57,105 nucleotides of DNA from an uncultured Oscillospiraceae bacterium. GTDB lineage: Bacteria; Bacillota; Clostridia; Oscillospirales; Acutalibacteraceae. Below the pieces are notes generated by a model that saw only the letters and a list, made by a program, of their open reading frames with translations, searched no databases and had not been told where the DNA came from. Position numbers and translations under genes: made by a program. The stretch is taken from positions 1-57,105 of the forward strand of contig CABSLQ010000009.1 of the NCBI GenBank assembly GCA_902478605.1, given 5' to 3'. This document shows positions 1-7,463 of the stretch, piece after piece (position 1 is the stretch's first letter; each line of letters opens with the position of its first letter).

Positions 1-45
1 GGTTCCGGGCTTTTTGAGCATTTTTGAATTGGTTTGTCGGGCCTG

Positions 46-450
46 TTATCTCTTGCTGAACTGGGGCGCGCGACGAGCGCCTTTGAGGCCGTATTTTTTG
101 CGTTCCTTCATACGCGGATCGCGTGTGAGGAAGCCGGCCTTTTTCAGAAGAGGACGCAGCTCTTCACTGTTATACTGCAGCAGGGCACGGGAAATGCCGT
201 GACGGATGGCACCCGCCTGTCCGGTCACGCCGCCGCCGGCCACGCGGCACTCGATATCGAATTTATCGGTGGTGCCGGTGAGGTTCAGAGGCTGACGGAC
301 AATCAGCTTGAGCGTTTCCAGACCAAAATAGTCATCGATATCCCGATCGTTGATTTTCACACTGCCGGTCCCCTGATACAGACGGACGCGGGCAACCGAC
401 TTCTTTCTTCTGCCGGTACCGTAAAAATACGGTCTCTTATTGTAATCCAT
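46..450 (-). CDS. rpsI: 30S ribosomal protein S9
   Basis: Small-subunit ribosomal protein of the 30S head; its basic C-terminal tail reaches the P-site tRNA. The 134-residue product has the family hallmarks: YGTGRRKKSVARVRL near the N-terminus, a central GGG(V)TGQAGAIRHGI segment and the terminal KYGLKGARRAPQFSKR tail ending in the invariant SKR. I start at the ATG at 450 rather than the TTG one codon upstream, because AAGGAGGC lies about 8 nt before it. It follows rplM by 17 nt, the usual L13-S9 operon. No terminator is visible in the 45 nt left before the window edge. Confidence 0.98.
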   Translation of the reverse strand: MDYNKRPYFYGTGRRKKSVARVRLYQGTGSVKINDRDIDDYFGLETLKLIVRQPLNLTGTTDKFDIECRVAGGGVTGQAGAIRHGISRALLQYNSEELRPLLKKAGFLTRDPRMKERKKYGLKGARRAPQFSKR

Positions 451-467
451 CAAAAGTGCCTCCTTCC

Positions 468-896
468 TTAAAACTCGTAATTTTCGGGTTTCTGCGCGGC
501 ATGCTCATGGTTGCTGCCGGCATAGCAGCGCAGGCGGGTCTCCGCCTTACGGCCGATGGTGGTGTCGGGAATCATACCGCCCACGGCCAGCTCCATCGCC
601 TTTTCCGGCCGCTGGGCCATCAGGATGGCATACTTGGTTTCCTTCATGTTGCCGATCCAGCCGGTGTGCCGCTGCCATTTTTTCTGCTCCAGCTTTTTGC
701 CGGTCAGCACGGCCTTGGCGCAATTGATGATGATCACGTGATCCCCGCAATCCACGTGGGGCGTGAAGGTGGGCTTGTGCTTACCGCGCAGAAGCACGGC
801 AGCCTGTGCGGCGACGCGGCCGAGGGGTTTCCCGGCGGCATCGAGGACATACCATTTACGGTCGACCTGACCCGCTTTTTCCATATAAGTGGACAT
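468..896 (-). CDS. rplM: 50S ribosomal protein L13
   Basis: Early-assembly 50S protein of 142 residues. Recognisable blocks are KWYVLDAAGKPLGRVAAQAA, GDHVIIINCAKAVLTGKKLEQK and the C-terminal RLRCYAGSNHEHAAQKPE. The reading frame stays open upstream to 1070, but the start at 896 is preceded by a strong AGGAGG at about 6 nt and matches the normal family length, so the extension is leader sequence. First gene of the rplM-rpsI operon, driven by the promoter at 1055-1083. Confidence 0.98.
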   Translation of the reverse strand: MSTYMEKAGQVDRKWYVLDAAGKPLGRVAAQAAVLLRGKHKPTFTPHVDCGDHVIIINCAKAVLTGKKLEQKKWQRHTGWIGNMKETKYAILMAQRPEKAMELAVGGMIPDTTIGRKAETRLRCYAGSNHEHAAQKPENYEF

Positions 897-1050
897 TGCG
901 ATAACCTCCTGTTTCGTATTTCGATGGGGAACGAGAGCCGTTTGCGTGGAAACATGCCGGCATGGCCTGGGTAAAACATTCACGCATGCGTACGTTTTCA
1001 CGCAAGCGGCCCGCAACAGTCCGCCCATCCGCCCGTTTTTGACGGGCATG
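897..1050 (-). promoter_or_regulatory. rplM 5' leader (L13 leader-like)
   Basis: About 150 nt of untranslated RNA between the promoter and rplM. It contains several complementary pairs, for example GCCCGTC/GACGGGC-type stems near the 5' end and TTGCGTG pairing with CACGCAA. L13 autoregulatory leaders are known in Firmicutes; assignment to that Rfam class is inference. The remainder of the interval to 1213 holds the promoter and then nothing I recognise. Confidence 0.45.
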
Positions 1051-1054
1051 CATG

Positions 1055-1083
1055 ATAATACCACAGCCAAACAGCACTGTCAA
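1055..1083 (-). promoter_or_regulatory. Promoter of rplM-rpsI
   Basis: Read on the minus strand: TTGACA (1083-1078), 17-nt spacer, TATTAT (1060-1055). Near-consensus housekeeping promoter about 160 nt upstream of the rplM start. Confidence 0.85.
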
Positions 1084-1213
1084 GACCTAAATCCCGGTTT
1101 TTTTAATTTATACCTCTTATTCTCTCGTTTTCTCTCGTTATTACGGTATTTTGCTCGGTATCTCATTGATCATTCCAATTTTTCTCGTCCTGTTTTTTCT
1201 GTGTTGCGCCGGG

Positions 1214-1888
1214 CTATTCTCCGCGTCTTTGTACAATTTCTCCCTGTTTTTTATAGATGCTGCGGGCCGGCAGATAACCCCGCACCATCGACAGAGGGTA
1301 GACGCTGGTCTCTCTGCCAATTACGGTTCCGGGATTGAGCACGCTGCCGCATCCGACCTCCACCAGATCGCCCACCATGGCGCCGCATTTTTTCAGCCCG
1401 GTGGGGATCCGCATATCCTGCATCACCACCGTCACAAGCGATTTATCGCTTTTCACATTGGAGGTAATGGCGCCCGCACCCAGGTGTGCTTTGTATCCCA
1501 AAACGGAGTCCCCCACATAATTGTAATGGGGCACCTGCACGCCGTCAAACAGTATCACATTTTTCAGCTCGGTCGAATTTCCCACGACGGCGCCGGAACC
1601 CACCAGCGCTTGGCCGCGGATAAACGCGCCGTGGCGCACCTCCGTTTCCGGTCCGATAATCACCAGATCCCCGATAAAGGCGGAGGGGGCAATTTTGGCG
1701 GTCTTATGGATCCAGACACCGGGCTTTGGCGTATCGTATTCGTCAGGGGAGAGGGCTTCGCCCCGTTCCCGAATAAAGGCGCCGATGGCGGGCAGCACCT
1801 CCCACGGATACACTGTTTTCTCCAGCAGCGGCGCCGCCATCGTGTGTGTCAAATCCAACAGGGATGAGGTTGTGAGTGCTTTTGTCAT
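1214..1888 (-). CDS. Left-handed beta-helix (hexapeptide-repeat) protein, GlmU-C-like
   Basis: Product of 224 residues. Roughly residues 1-65 look helical (LLDLTHTMAAPLLEKTVYPWEVL), followed by imperfect hexapeptide repeats typical of a left-handed beta-helix (IHKTAKIAPSAFIGDLVIIG, GAFIRGQALVGSGAVVGNST and onward to about residue 200). This resembles the C-terminal acetyltransferase half of GlmU, and similar clostridial proteins are annotated as UDP-GlcNAc pyrophosphorylase-like, but no nucleotidyltransferase domain is present, so substrate is unknown. Start at 1888 is chosen because AAAGGAG precedes it; the frame is open to 1972. It is a single gene on the minus strand between the jag terminator and the rplM promoter. 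Confidence 0.8.
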   Translation of the reverse strand: MTKALTTSSLLDLTHTMAAPLLEKTVYPWEVLPAIGAFIRERGEALSPDEYDTPKPGVWIHKTAKIAPSAFIGDLVIIGPETEVRHGAFIRGQALVGSGAVVGNSTELKNVILFDGVQVPHYNYVGDSVLGYKAHLGAGAITSNVKSDKSLVTVVMQDMRIPTGLKKCGAMVGDLVEVGCGSVLNPGTVIGRETSVYPLSMVRGYLPARSIYKKQGEIVQRRGE

Positions 1889-1961
1889 GTACAATCGCTC
1901 CTTTAAGGTATATTTTTCCCACAGAAACCACTTTACCATGAATACGGCAGCGATACAAGAA

Positions 1962-1998
1962 TATTTCCACACAAAAGACCGAATCGGTGGAAAAATAT
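1962..1998. repeat. Inverted repeat with DnaA-box-like arms
   Basis: ATATTTCCAC on the left and GTGGAAAAATAT on the right face each other around a 15-nt centre. Each arm resembles a DnaA box (TTTTCCACA) with one mismatch. It lies upstream of the beta-helix gene and downstream of the jag terminator; a role as operator, terminator or DnaA site is not established. Confidence 0.4.
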
Positions 1999-2051
1999 CG
2001 CAGCCAGTCCGTTGCGTTCACAACTATCTTGAACAATCATATTCTTCCGTT

Positions 2052-2097
2052 TAAAAAACCGCCGGGAACTCACAATGCGTGATTCCCGGCGGTTTCT
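2052..2097 (-). terminator. Terminator of the rpmH-jag operon
   Basis: Stem CCGCCGGGAA/TTCCCGGCGG with inner TCAC/GTGA pairing and a T6 run on the minus strand, 50 nt after the jag stop. Confidence 0.9.
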
Positions 2098-2147
2098 GGG
2101 CCTGTTCGGTTTTATTCTGAATGAGAAAGCGGATATGTTGTATATCC

Positions 2148-3056
2148 TTATATATCGATGCGGCCGTACAGCGAGGCACTGCTTTCCTTTTCCGATTCGG
2201 TACGGGAAGGCGGCGTTGCGCCATCCGCCGTGGGAAGAGGATTGCTGCGGGGCACAAACTGTCTGACCGGCCGTTCCGGCGCAATATCCGGCATCCCGCT
2301 GCGCGATGTGTCGGAGCGGGACGCGCGTGCCGGGCGTTCGCTCCGGGATTCTTCACTCCGTCCCTCCGACCGGGAACCCTTGCCGCGTCCGCCGCGGGGT
2401 GCGCGGGCTTTCACGGGATTGTCGTCTGACGGCCCGATCACCACATGCCGATTCGGTTCGGAGCCGACGCTCCACGAGGTGACGCCCTTAATTTCCTGTA
2501 CGGTGGTATGAATGATACGGCGCTCATACGGATTCATCGGTTCCAGGGAAGATTTGCGCCCGGTTCGAGCCGCCTGCCCTGCCATTTTCTTCGCCAGGCC
2601 AATCAACGCCTGTTCGCGCTTCTCCCGATAATTCCCGATATCGATGGTGACGCGGTAATACGCATTATCCACCCGATTGGCCACCAAACCCGTCAAATAC
2701 TGCAGGGCATCCAGCGTGTCGCCGCGGCGGCCGATAACAAAACCCAGGTCCTCGCCCTGCAGCGCAAGTGTGCAGGCATTTTCTTCTTCCTTGATGTCGA
2801 TGGACATCTCCGCCGCACCCATGCCTTTCAGGATGCTCTCCAGATAGGCAGCGGCAACCTTTGCCGGCGACGTCTCGATAAAACCGCGCACCTTCGCCGG
2901 GCATCCGCCAAATAAACCGAGCGTCTTTTTCTGGGGCATCTGCAGCACTTCGAACTGCATCTCATCAACGGCAACGCCCAATTCCGCGGCAGCGGCCTGC
3001 TTCGCCTCTTCAATCGTGTTGGCCTCTTTAATCGCTTCTTTTAGCACGATTCCCAT
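2148..3056 (-). CDS. jag: Jag/KhpB-type RNA-binding protein (SpoIIIJ-associated)
   Basis: RNA-binding partner of YidC/SpoIIIJ. The 302-residue product has a Jag N-terminal domain (about 3-52, with KKTLGLFGG), a KH domain with GRRG at the binding loop (GEDLGFVIGRRGDTLDALQYL) and an R3H domain with the family motif PMNPYERRIIHTTVQ. The last ~90 residues are an unusual low-complexity tail rich in Arg, Ser, Gly and Glu. The start at 3056 gives normal family length; the open frame upstream overlaps yidC and is a shadow. It lies 34 nt downstream of yidC and is the last gene of the operon. mnmE, often next, is absent here. Confidence 0.95.
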   Translation of the reverse strand: MGIVLKEAIKEANTIEEAKQAAAAELGVAVDEMQFEVLQMPQKKTLGLFGGCPAKVRGFIETSPAKVAAAYLESILKGMGAAEMSIDIKEEENACTLALQGEDLGFVIGRRGDTLDALQYLTGLVANRVDNAYYRVTIDIGNYREKREQALIGLAKKMAGQAARTGRKSSLEPMNPYERRIIHTTVQEIKGVTSWSVGSEPNRHVVIGPSDDNPVKARAPRGGRGKGSRSEGRSEESRSERPARASRSDTSRSGMPDIAPERPVRQFVPRSNPLPTADGATPPSRTESEKESSASLYGRIDI

Positions 3057-3090
3057 TCCTTTCCCTTTTATATTCTGCAAGACGGCCGGT

Positions 3091-4374
3091 TCACTTTTCT
3101 TCGAAATCCTTTGGCAAATGCCCGTCGTCCGGCTTCTCCTCTTTAACAGTCTCTGGGGCTGAACCGGCATCCTCTTCTGCCGGGATATCCGTTTTTTCGG
3201 TTTTCTCGGCAGCGGCCGCTTCCCTCCTGCGGATCTTATTGGGATTTTTGGAGGGCTCCACCGGTTTTTTCGCCGCCGCGGCAGCTTCCTGCCGTGCGCG
3301 TTCCTTGGCTTCCGCCTCTTCCTTCTCCTGGCGGCGGAGTTCTTCCTCCTCACGCAGGCGCGCTTCCTTCAGCCGCTTTTTATCCTCCGCTTTCTTTTTG
3401 CGCCGCTCTTCGTATTCGATTTCAGCCTGCGCACGGATTTTAGCGGGATTATAAATACTGTTGAGAATGATGGTTTGAATAATGGCGATGATATTGGAGC
3501 AGATCCAGTAAATGCCGACGCCGCCCGGCACACTGAAGGTAATGAACAGGGAAAACAGCGGCATCATGGCCAGCATCATCACATTGGTGCAGCCCTGCCC
3601 CGGCATCTTTTCACCATTCGCATTAATCTGCCGGGTATAGTGCATCGAAATCATGCTCGACGCCAGGGCGGTGAGACCGGAGATCAGCGGAATCAGCCAC
3701 AGAATATTGATACCCGCAAAGCCCTTCTCATTCCAGGGGCTGTCCAGCAGAGTCCCTCCGAAAAAGGAAAAGTCCTCCCGGATCTCATACATCTGATCGT
3801 AATATTCTTGCGCGCTTTTATTTTGGCGGTCGGCGTCGCTCAGATTGCCAATGGCGGTCAGAATATCCTCTTTGTTCGGCTCCAGAACCTTCAGTGTTTC
3901 CAGCTCTCTATAATAGCCCTTGAGTTGTTGGTCACTCACCTTATTTTCTTCCGGCGCATCGGGATTGAGTGTGACAGCCGAAACGGTGGCGCTGACAACC
4001 GGCTCCGGAATACGCGCCAGATGGGTCATCGGCGAATAGATAACCGAAATAATACCCATCAGGATAACCATCTGCAGCAGCATCGGCAGGCAGCCGCCCG
4101 TCATGCTGACGCCCTCTTTTTCGTACAGCTCCATCTGCTTTTGCTGGAGCTTCTGCTTGTCCTGTGCATATTTTTTCTGCAGCCGTTCCAGGCGGGGGGC
4201 CAGCTTAGCCCGATCGGCCTGCGACTTCTGGGATTTTAAAGACAGGGGGAAGGTCGCGGCCCGCACAAGCACCGTGAATATGAAGATAGCAACGAAATAG
4301 TTGCGGATAAACCTGTAAATAAACCACAGCACATACCCCAGCGGAATACCGATAATATCAAAGATGGCTTGCAT
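3091..4374 (-). CDS. yidC: Membrane protein insertase YidC/SpoIIIJ
   Basis: Inserts and folds membrane proteins, alone or with Sec. The 427-residue product has the five-helix YidC core: a first transmembrane segment containing the essential Arg of the hydrophilic groove (VLVRAATFPL, about residue 38), the cytoplasmic coiled hairpin (SQKSQADRAKLAPRLERLQKKY), then GGCLPMLLQM and later GIYWICSNIIAIIQ. A ~120-residue insert between the first and later membrane segments is the external loop. From about residue 311 a ~115-residue highly charged Glu/Lys/Arg/Ala tail follows, longer than in Bacillus SpoIIIJ. No lipobox is seen. Strong AAGGAGG precedes the start. Confidence 0.96.
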   Translation of the reverse strand: MQAIFDIIGIPLGYVLWFIYRFIRNYFVAIFIFTVLVRAATFPLSLKSQKSQADRAKLAPRLERLQKKYAQDKQKLQQKQMELYEKEGVSMTGGCLPMLLQMVILMGIISVIYSPMTHLARIPEPVVSATVSAVTLNPDAPEENKVSDQQLKGYYRELETLKVLEPNKEDILTAIGNLSDADRQNKSAQEYYDQMYEIREDFSFFGGTLLDSPWNEKGFAGINILWLIPLISGLTALASSMISMHYTRQINANGEKMPGQGCTNVMMLAMMPLFSLFITFSVPGGVGIYWICSNIIAIIQTIILNSIYNPAKIRAQAEIEYEERRKKKAEDKKRLKEARLREEEELRRQEKEEAEAKERARQEAAAAAKKPVEPSKNPNKIRRREAAAAEKTEKTDIPAEEDAGSAPETVKEEKPDDGHLPKDFEEK

Positions 4375-4385
4375 AAAAGGCCTCC

Positions 4386-4667
4386 TTAGCCGTTGTTTTC
4401 ATCATCCTGGCTTCCTCCGGGAGGAAGTTGGCTGCGGCGGTGTTTTTTCGGTTTTTTCTCCGGAACGGGATCATACCCGTGCCCTCCCCATGGATTACAG
4501 CGCAAAATACGCCATATCGCGAGACCGGTGCCTTTGCATACACCAAAACGCTCCAGCGCTTCAATGGCATATGCCGAACAGGTAGGTGTAAAGCGGCAGG
4601 CCGGCGGAGTATTCGCAGAAATATGGCGCTGATAAAACCGAATACACGCAATCAGAAATCGTTTCAC
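4386..4667 (-). CDS. yidD: Membrane protein insertion efficiency factor YidD
   Basis: Small membrane-associated protein (93 residues) assisting YidC. Diagnostic motif RFTPTCSAYAIEALERFG with the conserved Cys pair region CRFTPTCS and then ILRCNPWGGHGYDPVP. It starts with GTG whose first bases overlap the rnpA stop codon (GTGA), so translation is coupled to rnpA. The extended basic tail after the core is ordinary for the family. yidC follows after 11 nt. Confidence 0.95.
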   Translation of the reverse strand: MKRFLIACIRFYQRHISANTPPACRFTPTCSAYAIEALERFGVCKGTGLAIWRILRCNPWGGHGYDPVPEKKPKKHRRSQLPPGGSQDDENNG

Positions 4668-5008
4668 TTGAGGGGCACCCCGGCTTTTTTGAGATGATCC
4701 TCCATAATTGACTGCACAGCGGTGCTTTTAAGCTTGAGGGTGCGGGTGCGGGCGACAAACACAAAATCCCATCCGCCCTGAACATGCGGCACTATCTGCC
4801 GATACGCCTCGCGTATCACACGCCGGCAGCGATTGCGCTGCACCGCCGTGCCGAGCTTTTTGCTCGCCGTAATGCCGACGCGCGGACAGCCGCAGCGGTT
4901 TTTCCGTACATAAGTCACCAGTGCCGGATGCACCTGGGATTTTCCCCGGTAATAGGCCGTGCGGAAATCCTTATTGGTGCGCAGTACGGTGAAGGTCGTC
5001 ATAGCCAT
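4664..5008 (-). CDS. rnpA: Ribonuclease P protein component
   Basis: Protein subunit that helps RNase P RNA process tRNA 5' ends. 114 residues with the family signature RNRCRRVIREAYR (RNR box) and RVGITASKKLGTAVQ. Two ATG codons (5008 and 5002) are possible; AGAGGG lies 6 nt before the first. It lies between rpmH and yidD as in most Firmicutes, and the stop overlaps the yidD GTG. Confidence 0.96.
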   Translation of the reverse strand: MAMTTFTVLRTNKDFRTAYYRGKSQVHPALVTYVRKNRCGCPRVGITASKKLGTAVQRNRCRRVIREAYRQIVPHVQGGWDFVFVARTRTLKLKSTAVQSIMEDHLKKAGVPLK

Positions 5009-5091
5009 TCCCGCCCTCTAAGCAAGTGATGACGGAACCACATGGGAAGCCTTTCCCTCCATTCCGTCAGCGGCCTAACGTCCTGGCCTAC

Positions 5092-5118
5092 AAAAAAAAG
5101 CCACACGATGGTGGCCTC
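5092..5118 (-). terminator. Terminator/attenuator between rpmH and rnpA
   Basis: On the minus strand GCCAC, a 6-nt loop and GTGGC are followed by T8, only a few nt after the rpmH stop. It probably reduces read-through into rnpA. Confidence 0.75.
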
Positions 5119-5120
5119 TT

Positions 5121-5255
5121 TTAGTAGCTGAGACGTTTTCTTCCTTTGGCCCTTCTGCGGGCCAGCACTTTGCGGCCATTTGCGGTTGCCATTCTTTTCC
5201 GGAAACCATGTTCCATTTTACGGTGCCGCTTCTTGGGCTGATACGTACGAAGCAT
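5121..5255 (-). CDS. rpmH: 50S ribosomal protein L34
   Basis: 44-residue, very basic ribosomal protein. The translation begins MLRTYQPKKRHRK, carries GFRKRMATANGRKVLARRR and ends AKGRKRLSY, a near-perfect L34. AAAGGAGG precedes the ATG. First gene of the rpmH-rnpA-yidD-yidC-jag operon. Confidence 0.97.
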   Translation of the reverse strand: MLRTYQPKKRHRKMEHGFRKRMATANGRKVLARRRAKGRKRLSY

Positions 5256-5330
5256 GTGTTCTCCTCCTTTCGGGATGCGATATAATCCCTCCCGAAAGGG
5301 AAGGCGCTATCCATAGCCTTGCGAAGATAT

Positions 5331-5360
5331 ATTATATACCTGGTACCCTTTAAAAGTCAA
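5331..5360 (-). promoter_or_regulatory. Promoter of the rpmH operon
   Basis: On the minus strand TTGACT (5360-5355), 18-nt spacer, TATAAT (5336-5331), about 75 nt before the rpmH start. It diverges from the dnaA promoter. Confidence 0.8.
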
Positions 5361-5550
5361 GGCGAAAATAGCTTTCCTGCCAAAGAATATGTAAAAATTT
5401 TTTCATACTAGTGCTTTTATGAAAGGTTGTCCACTACATCTAGCGTTTCCAAATATATGCTTTTTTTAAGCGGGCTGAAATGGCCGTCTTTTGCCTTTAA
5501 ATGGGGCATTTTGTGTTTGAAATTAAATTTTGATTCTTTAGGGGTAAACA
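5361..5550. other. AT-rich rpmH-dnaA spacer, no gene
   Basis: Spacer between the divergent promoters. It is AT-rich with several short T runs. The only DnaA-box-like word is TTGTCCACT near 5428, two mismatches from consensus. I see no convincing upstream box cluster here; the box cluster is on the other side of dnaA. Confidence 0.5.
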
Positions 5551-5579
5551 TTGAAAATGCCCGTAGAATATGCTACAAT
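5551..5579 (+). promoter_or_regulatory. dnaA promoter
   Basis: TTGAAA (5551-5556), 17-nt spacer, TACAAT (5574-5579). About 110 nt of leader separates it from the dnaA ATG, which has AAGGAGAG 10 nt upstream. Confidence 0.85.
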
Positions 5580-5688
5580 TAAATGTAACGCGTTAAGATG
5601 AAGTTTCGGCGCTTTAGGGAGAATTATTTCCTGTCTCCGCGCCTTTTGTCTTTTGGCTAGTTGCTGAAAATAAGGAGAGTTTTAAAAC

Positions 5689-7017
5689 ATGGAAACCATC
5701 AAGGAAGCCTGGTCTGGAGTCCTCGACTACCTTCGTAAGCAGAACGATATCAGTGAAGTCTCGTATGACACGTGGATCAGCCGCATTGAACCACGCGCCA
5801 TTGAAGACGGCGACATGGTGGTTTTTGTTCACAATAATTTTCAGCGGAATATTATTGCCGAGCATTATGCGGAGAAGCTGAAAAGCGCCTTTTTAAATGT
5901 GCTGGGTATTCCGCTGGGGCTCAAAATTTTGTCGGGAGAAGATAGGAACCCGTCCGATGGGGATTCTGTTTCCACGCCGGGCAATCTGTTTGACGGCACC
6001 ACCGACAAAGAATATTCCTTTGAAAATTTCGTCGTCGGATCCTCCAACAAATTTGCCTACGCCGCCTCCATGGCGGTGGCCAGCAAGCCGGCCAAAAATT
6101 ACAATCCGCTTTTCATTTACGGCGGTTCTGGACTGGGCAAGACCCATCTGCTCTATGCCATCTGCAATGAGATCCGCAAAAATATCCCGGCCGCCAATAT
6201 TTTATATACCAAAGGCGAATACATCGCCAACGAACTCATCGAAGGCATTCAAAAAGGGCAGACCAAAGCCTTCCGCGACAAATACCGCCAGGTAGATGTG
6301 CTGCTGGTGGACGATATTCAGTTCATTTCGGGAAAAACCAGCACACAGGAGGAATTTTTCCATACCTTTGACGCTCTGCACCAGGCGGGAAAGCAGATTG
6401 TGCTTACCTCCGATCGGCCGCCGAAGGAAATCGCCGCGTTGGAAGACCGGCTGCGTACCCGTTTTGAAATGGGACTTATCGCCGATATTCAGCCGCCCGA
6501 TCTGGAAACGCGTATTGCCATTATACGCCGTAAAGCGGAAATGCTGGAGATTCCCATCACGGACAGCATCGCCGAATATATAGCCACCCAGCTCAAAAGC
6601 AATGTCCGGCAGCTGGAAGGCGCCGTCAAATATATGCGCGCCCAGTATCTTCTGGCCGGCGAACAGCCGACACTGGTCACGGCGCAAAATGCCATCCGCG
6701 ATATCCGCAATGACAGCCAGCCCATTCCGATCACGGTGGAGCGCATTCTCAATGAGGTGGCCCGCACCATGAATGTCACACCGGATGATATCCGGTCCAC
6801 CAGCCGGTCCGCTCTCATCTCGCAGGCCCGGCAGATTGCGGCCTATGTGGTAAAAGAAATTACCGGCCTGCCGATGGTATCCATTGGCGAAGAGCTCGGC
6901 GGCCGGGATCATTCCACCATTGTCTATGCCATTCAAAAGGTGGAATCCCGCATGAAAAAGGATTCTTCCTTTAAAGGGCTGGTCAATGATATTATCAAAA
7001 ACATCAGCGAAAAGTAA
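5689..7017 (+). CDS. dnaA: Chromosomal replication initiator DnaA
   Basis: ATP-dependent origin-binding and unwinding protein, 442 residues, the normal length. Domain I (about 1-80) begins with the typical W-containing helix; a short variable linker follows. The AAA+ domain carries Walker A GGSGLGKTHLLYA, Walker B LLVDDIQF and the arginine-finger region. Domain IV ends with the DNA-binding signature GGRDHSTIVYAIQKVESR. It is the first gene of the rightward cluster and is followed by the oriC candidate. Confidence 0.99.
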   Translation: METIKEAWSGVLDYLRKQNDISEVSYDTWISRIEPRAIEDGDMVVFVHNNFQRNIIAEHYAEKLKSAFLNVLGIPLGLKILSGEDRNPSDGDSVSTPGNLFDGTTDKEYSFENFVVGSSNKFAYAASMAVASKPAKNYNPLFIYGGSGLGKTHLLYAICNEIRKNIPAANILYTKGEYIANELIEGIQKGQTKAFRDKYRQVDVLLVDDIQFISGKTSTQEEFFHTFDALHQAGKQIVLTSDRPPKEIAALEDRLRTRFEMGLIADIQPPDLETRIAIIRRKAEMLEIPITDSIAEYIATQLKSNVRQLEGAVKYMRAQYLLAGEQPTLVTAQNAIRDIRNDSQPIPITVERILNEVARTMNVTPDDIRSTSRSALISQARQIAAYVVKEITGLPMVSIGEELGGRDHSTIVYAIQKVESRMKKDSSFKGLVNDIIKNISEK

Positions 7018-7463
7018 AGGCCTTCTATCCTTATAACCTTATTATATAGAGAAGACGGACTTCGTGTTTTCCACAGCCGGCTTTTTGGTCTTTGTTTTCT
7101 TTCGTTTTCAACGGCATTCCACGGCTTTTTTCTGCTTTCCCACCAGCTTTACCGGGCAGTTATGCACATATCCACCGGTGCCGGTGAAAAGAAGCCGGCA
7201 TTCGTCTCGAAACTTTCCACTGTTTTTTTCACCTTTCACAGACCGCTGTCCACAATGCGGTGATCTCTTTCCCCTGTTTTCGACTTGTCCACAAAAGCCT
7301 CCACGCCTTTTCCAACCCGCCTCCATGCAAAATCGGCTGGCAGACAGCGCCCTGGCGGACTTTTCCACCGATTTCACATCCCCTACTATCGCTACTAAAA
7401 AAGAAAGATGGATCTTCTCTCTTTTTTCTTTTGAAACGAATTTTCATGAAAGGACTGTTCCTC
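7018..7463. other. oriC: Chromosomal origin oriC (dnaA-dnaN intergenic)
   Basis: 446 nt without a gene. DnaA-box-like 9-mers in the same orientation include TTTTCCACA (7067-7075), TTATGCACA (7160-7168), ATATCCACC (7168-7176), CTTTCCACT (7213-7221), CTGTCCACA (7246-7254), TTGTCCACA (7285-7293) and TTTTCCACC (7361-7369). Just after the last box, CTACTATCGCTACTA (7383-7397) resembles the DnaA-trio unwinding element of Bacillus, followed by an A-rich tract. An additional AT-rich stretch lies at 7031-7048. Position next to dnaA and dnaN supports origin function. Confidence 0.85.

Noticed and set aside
4671..4686. parS-like word near yidD
   Set aside because: Only 7 of 16 positions agree.
5428..5436. 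DnaA box upstream of dnaA
   Set aside because: TTGTCCACT is a two-mismatch word and stands alone.
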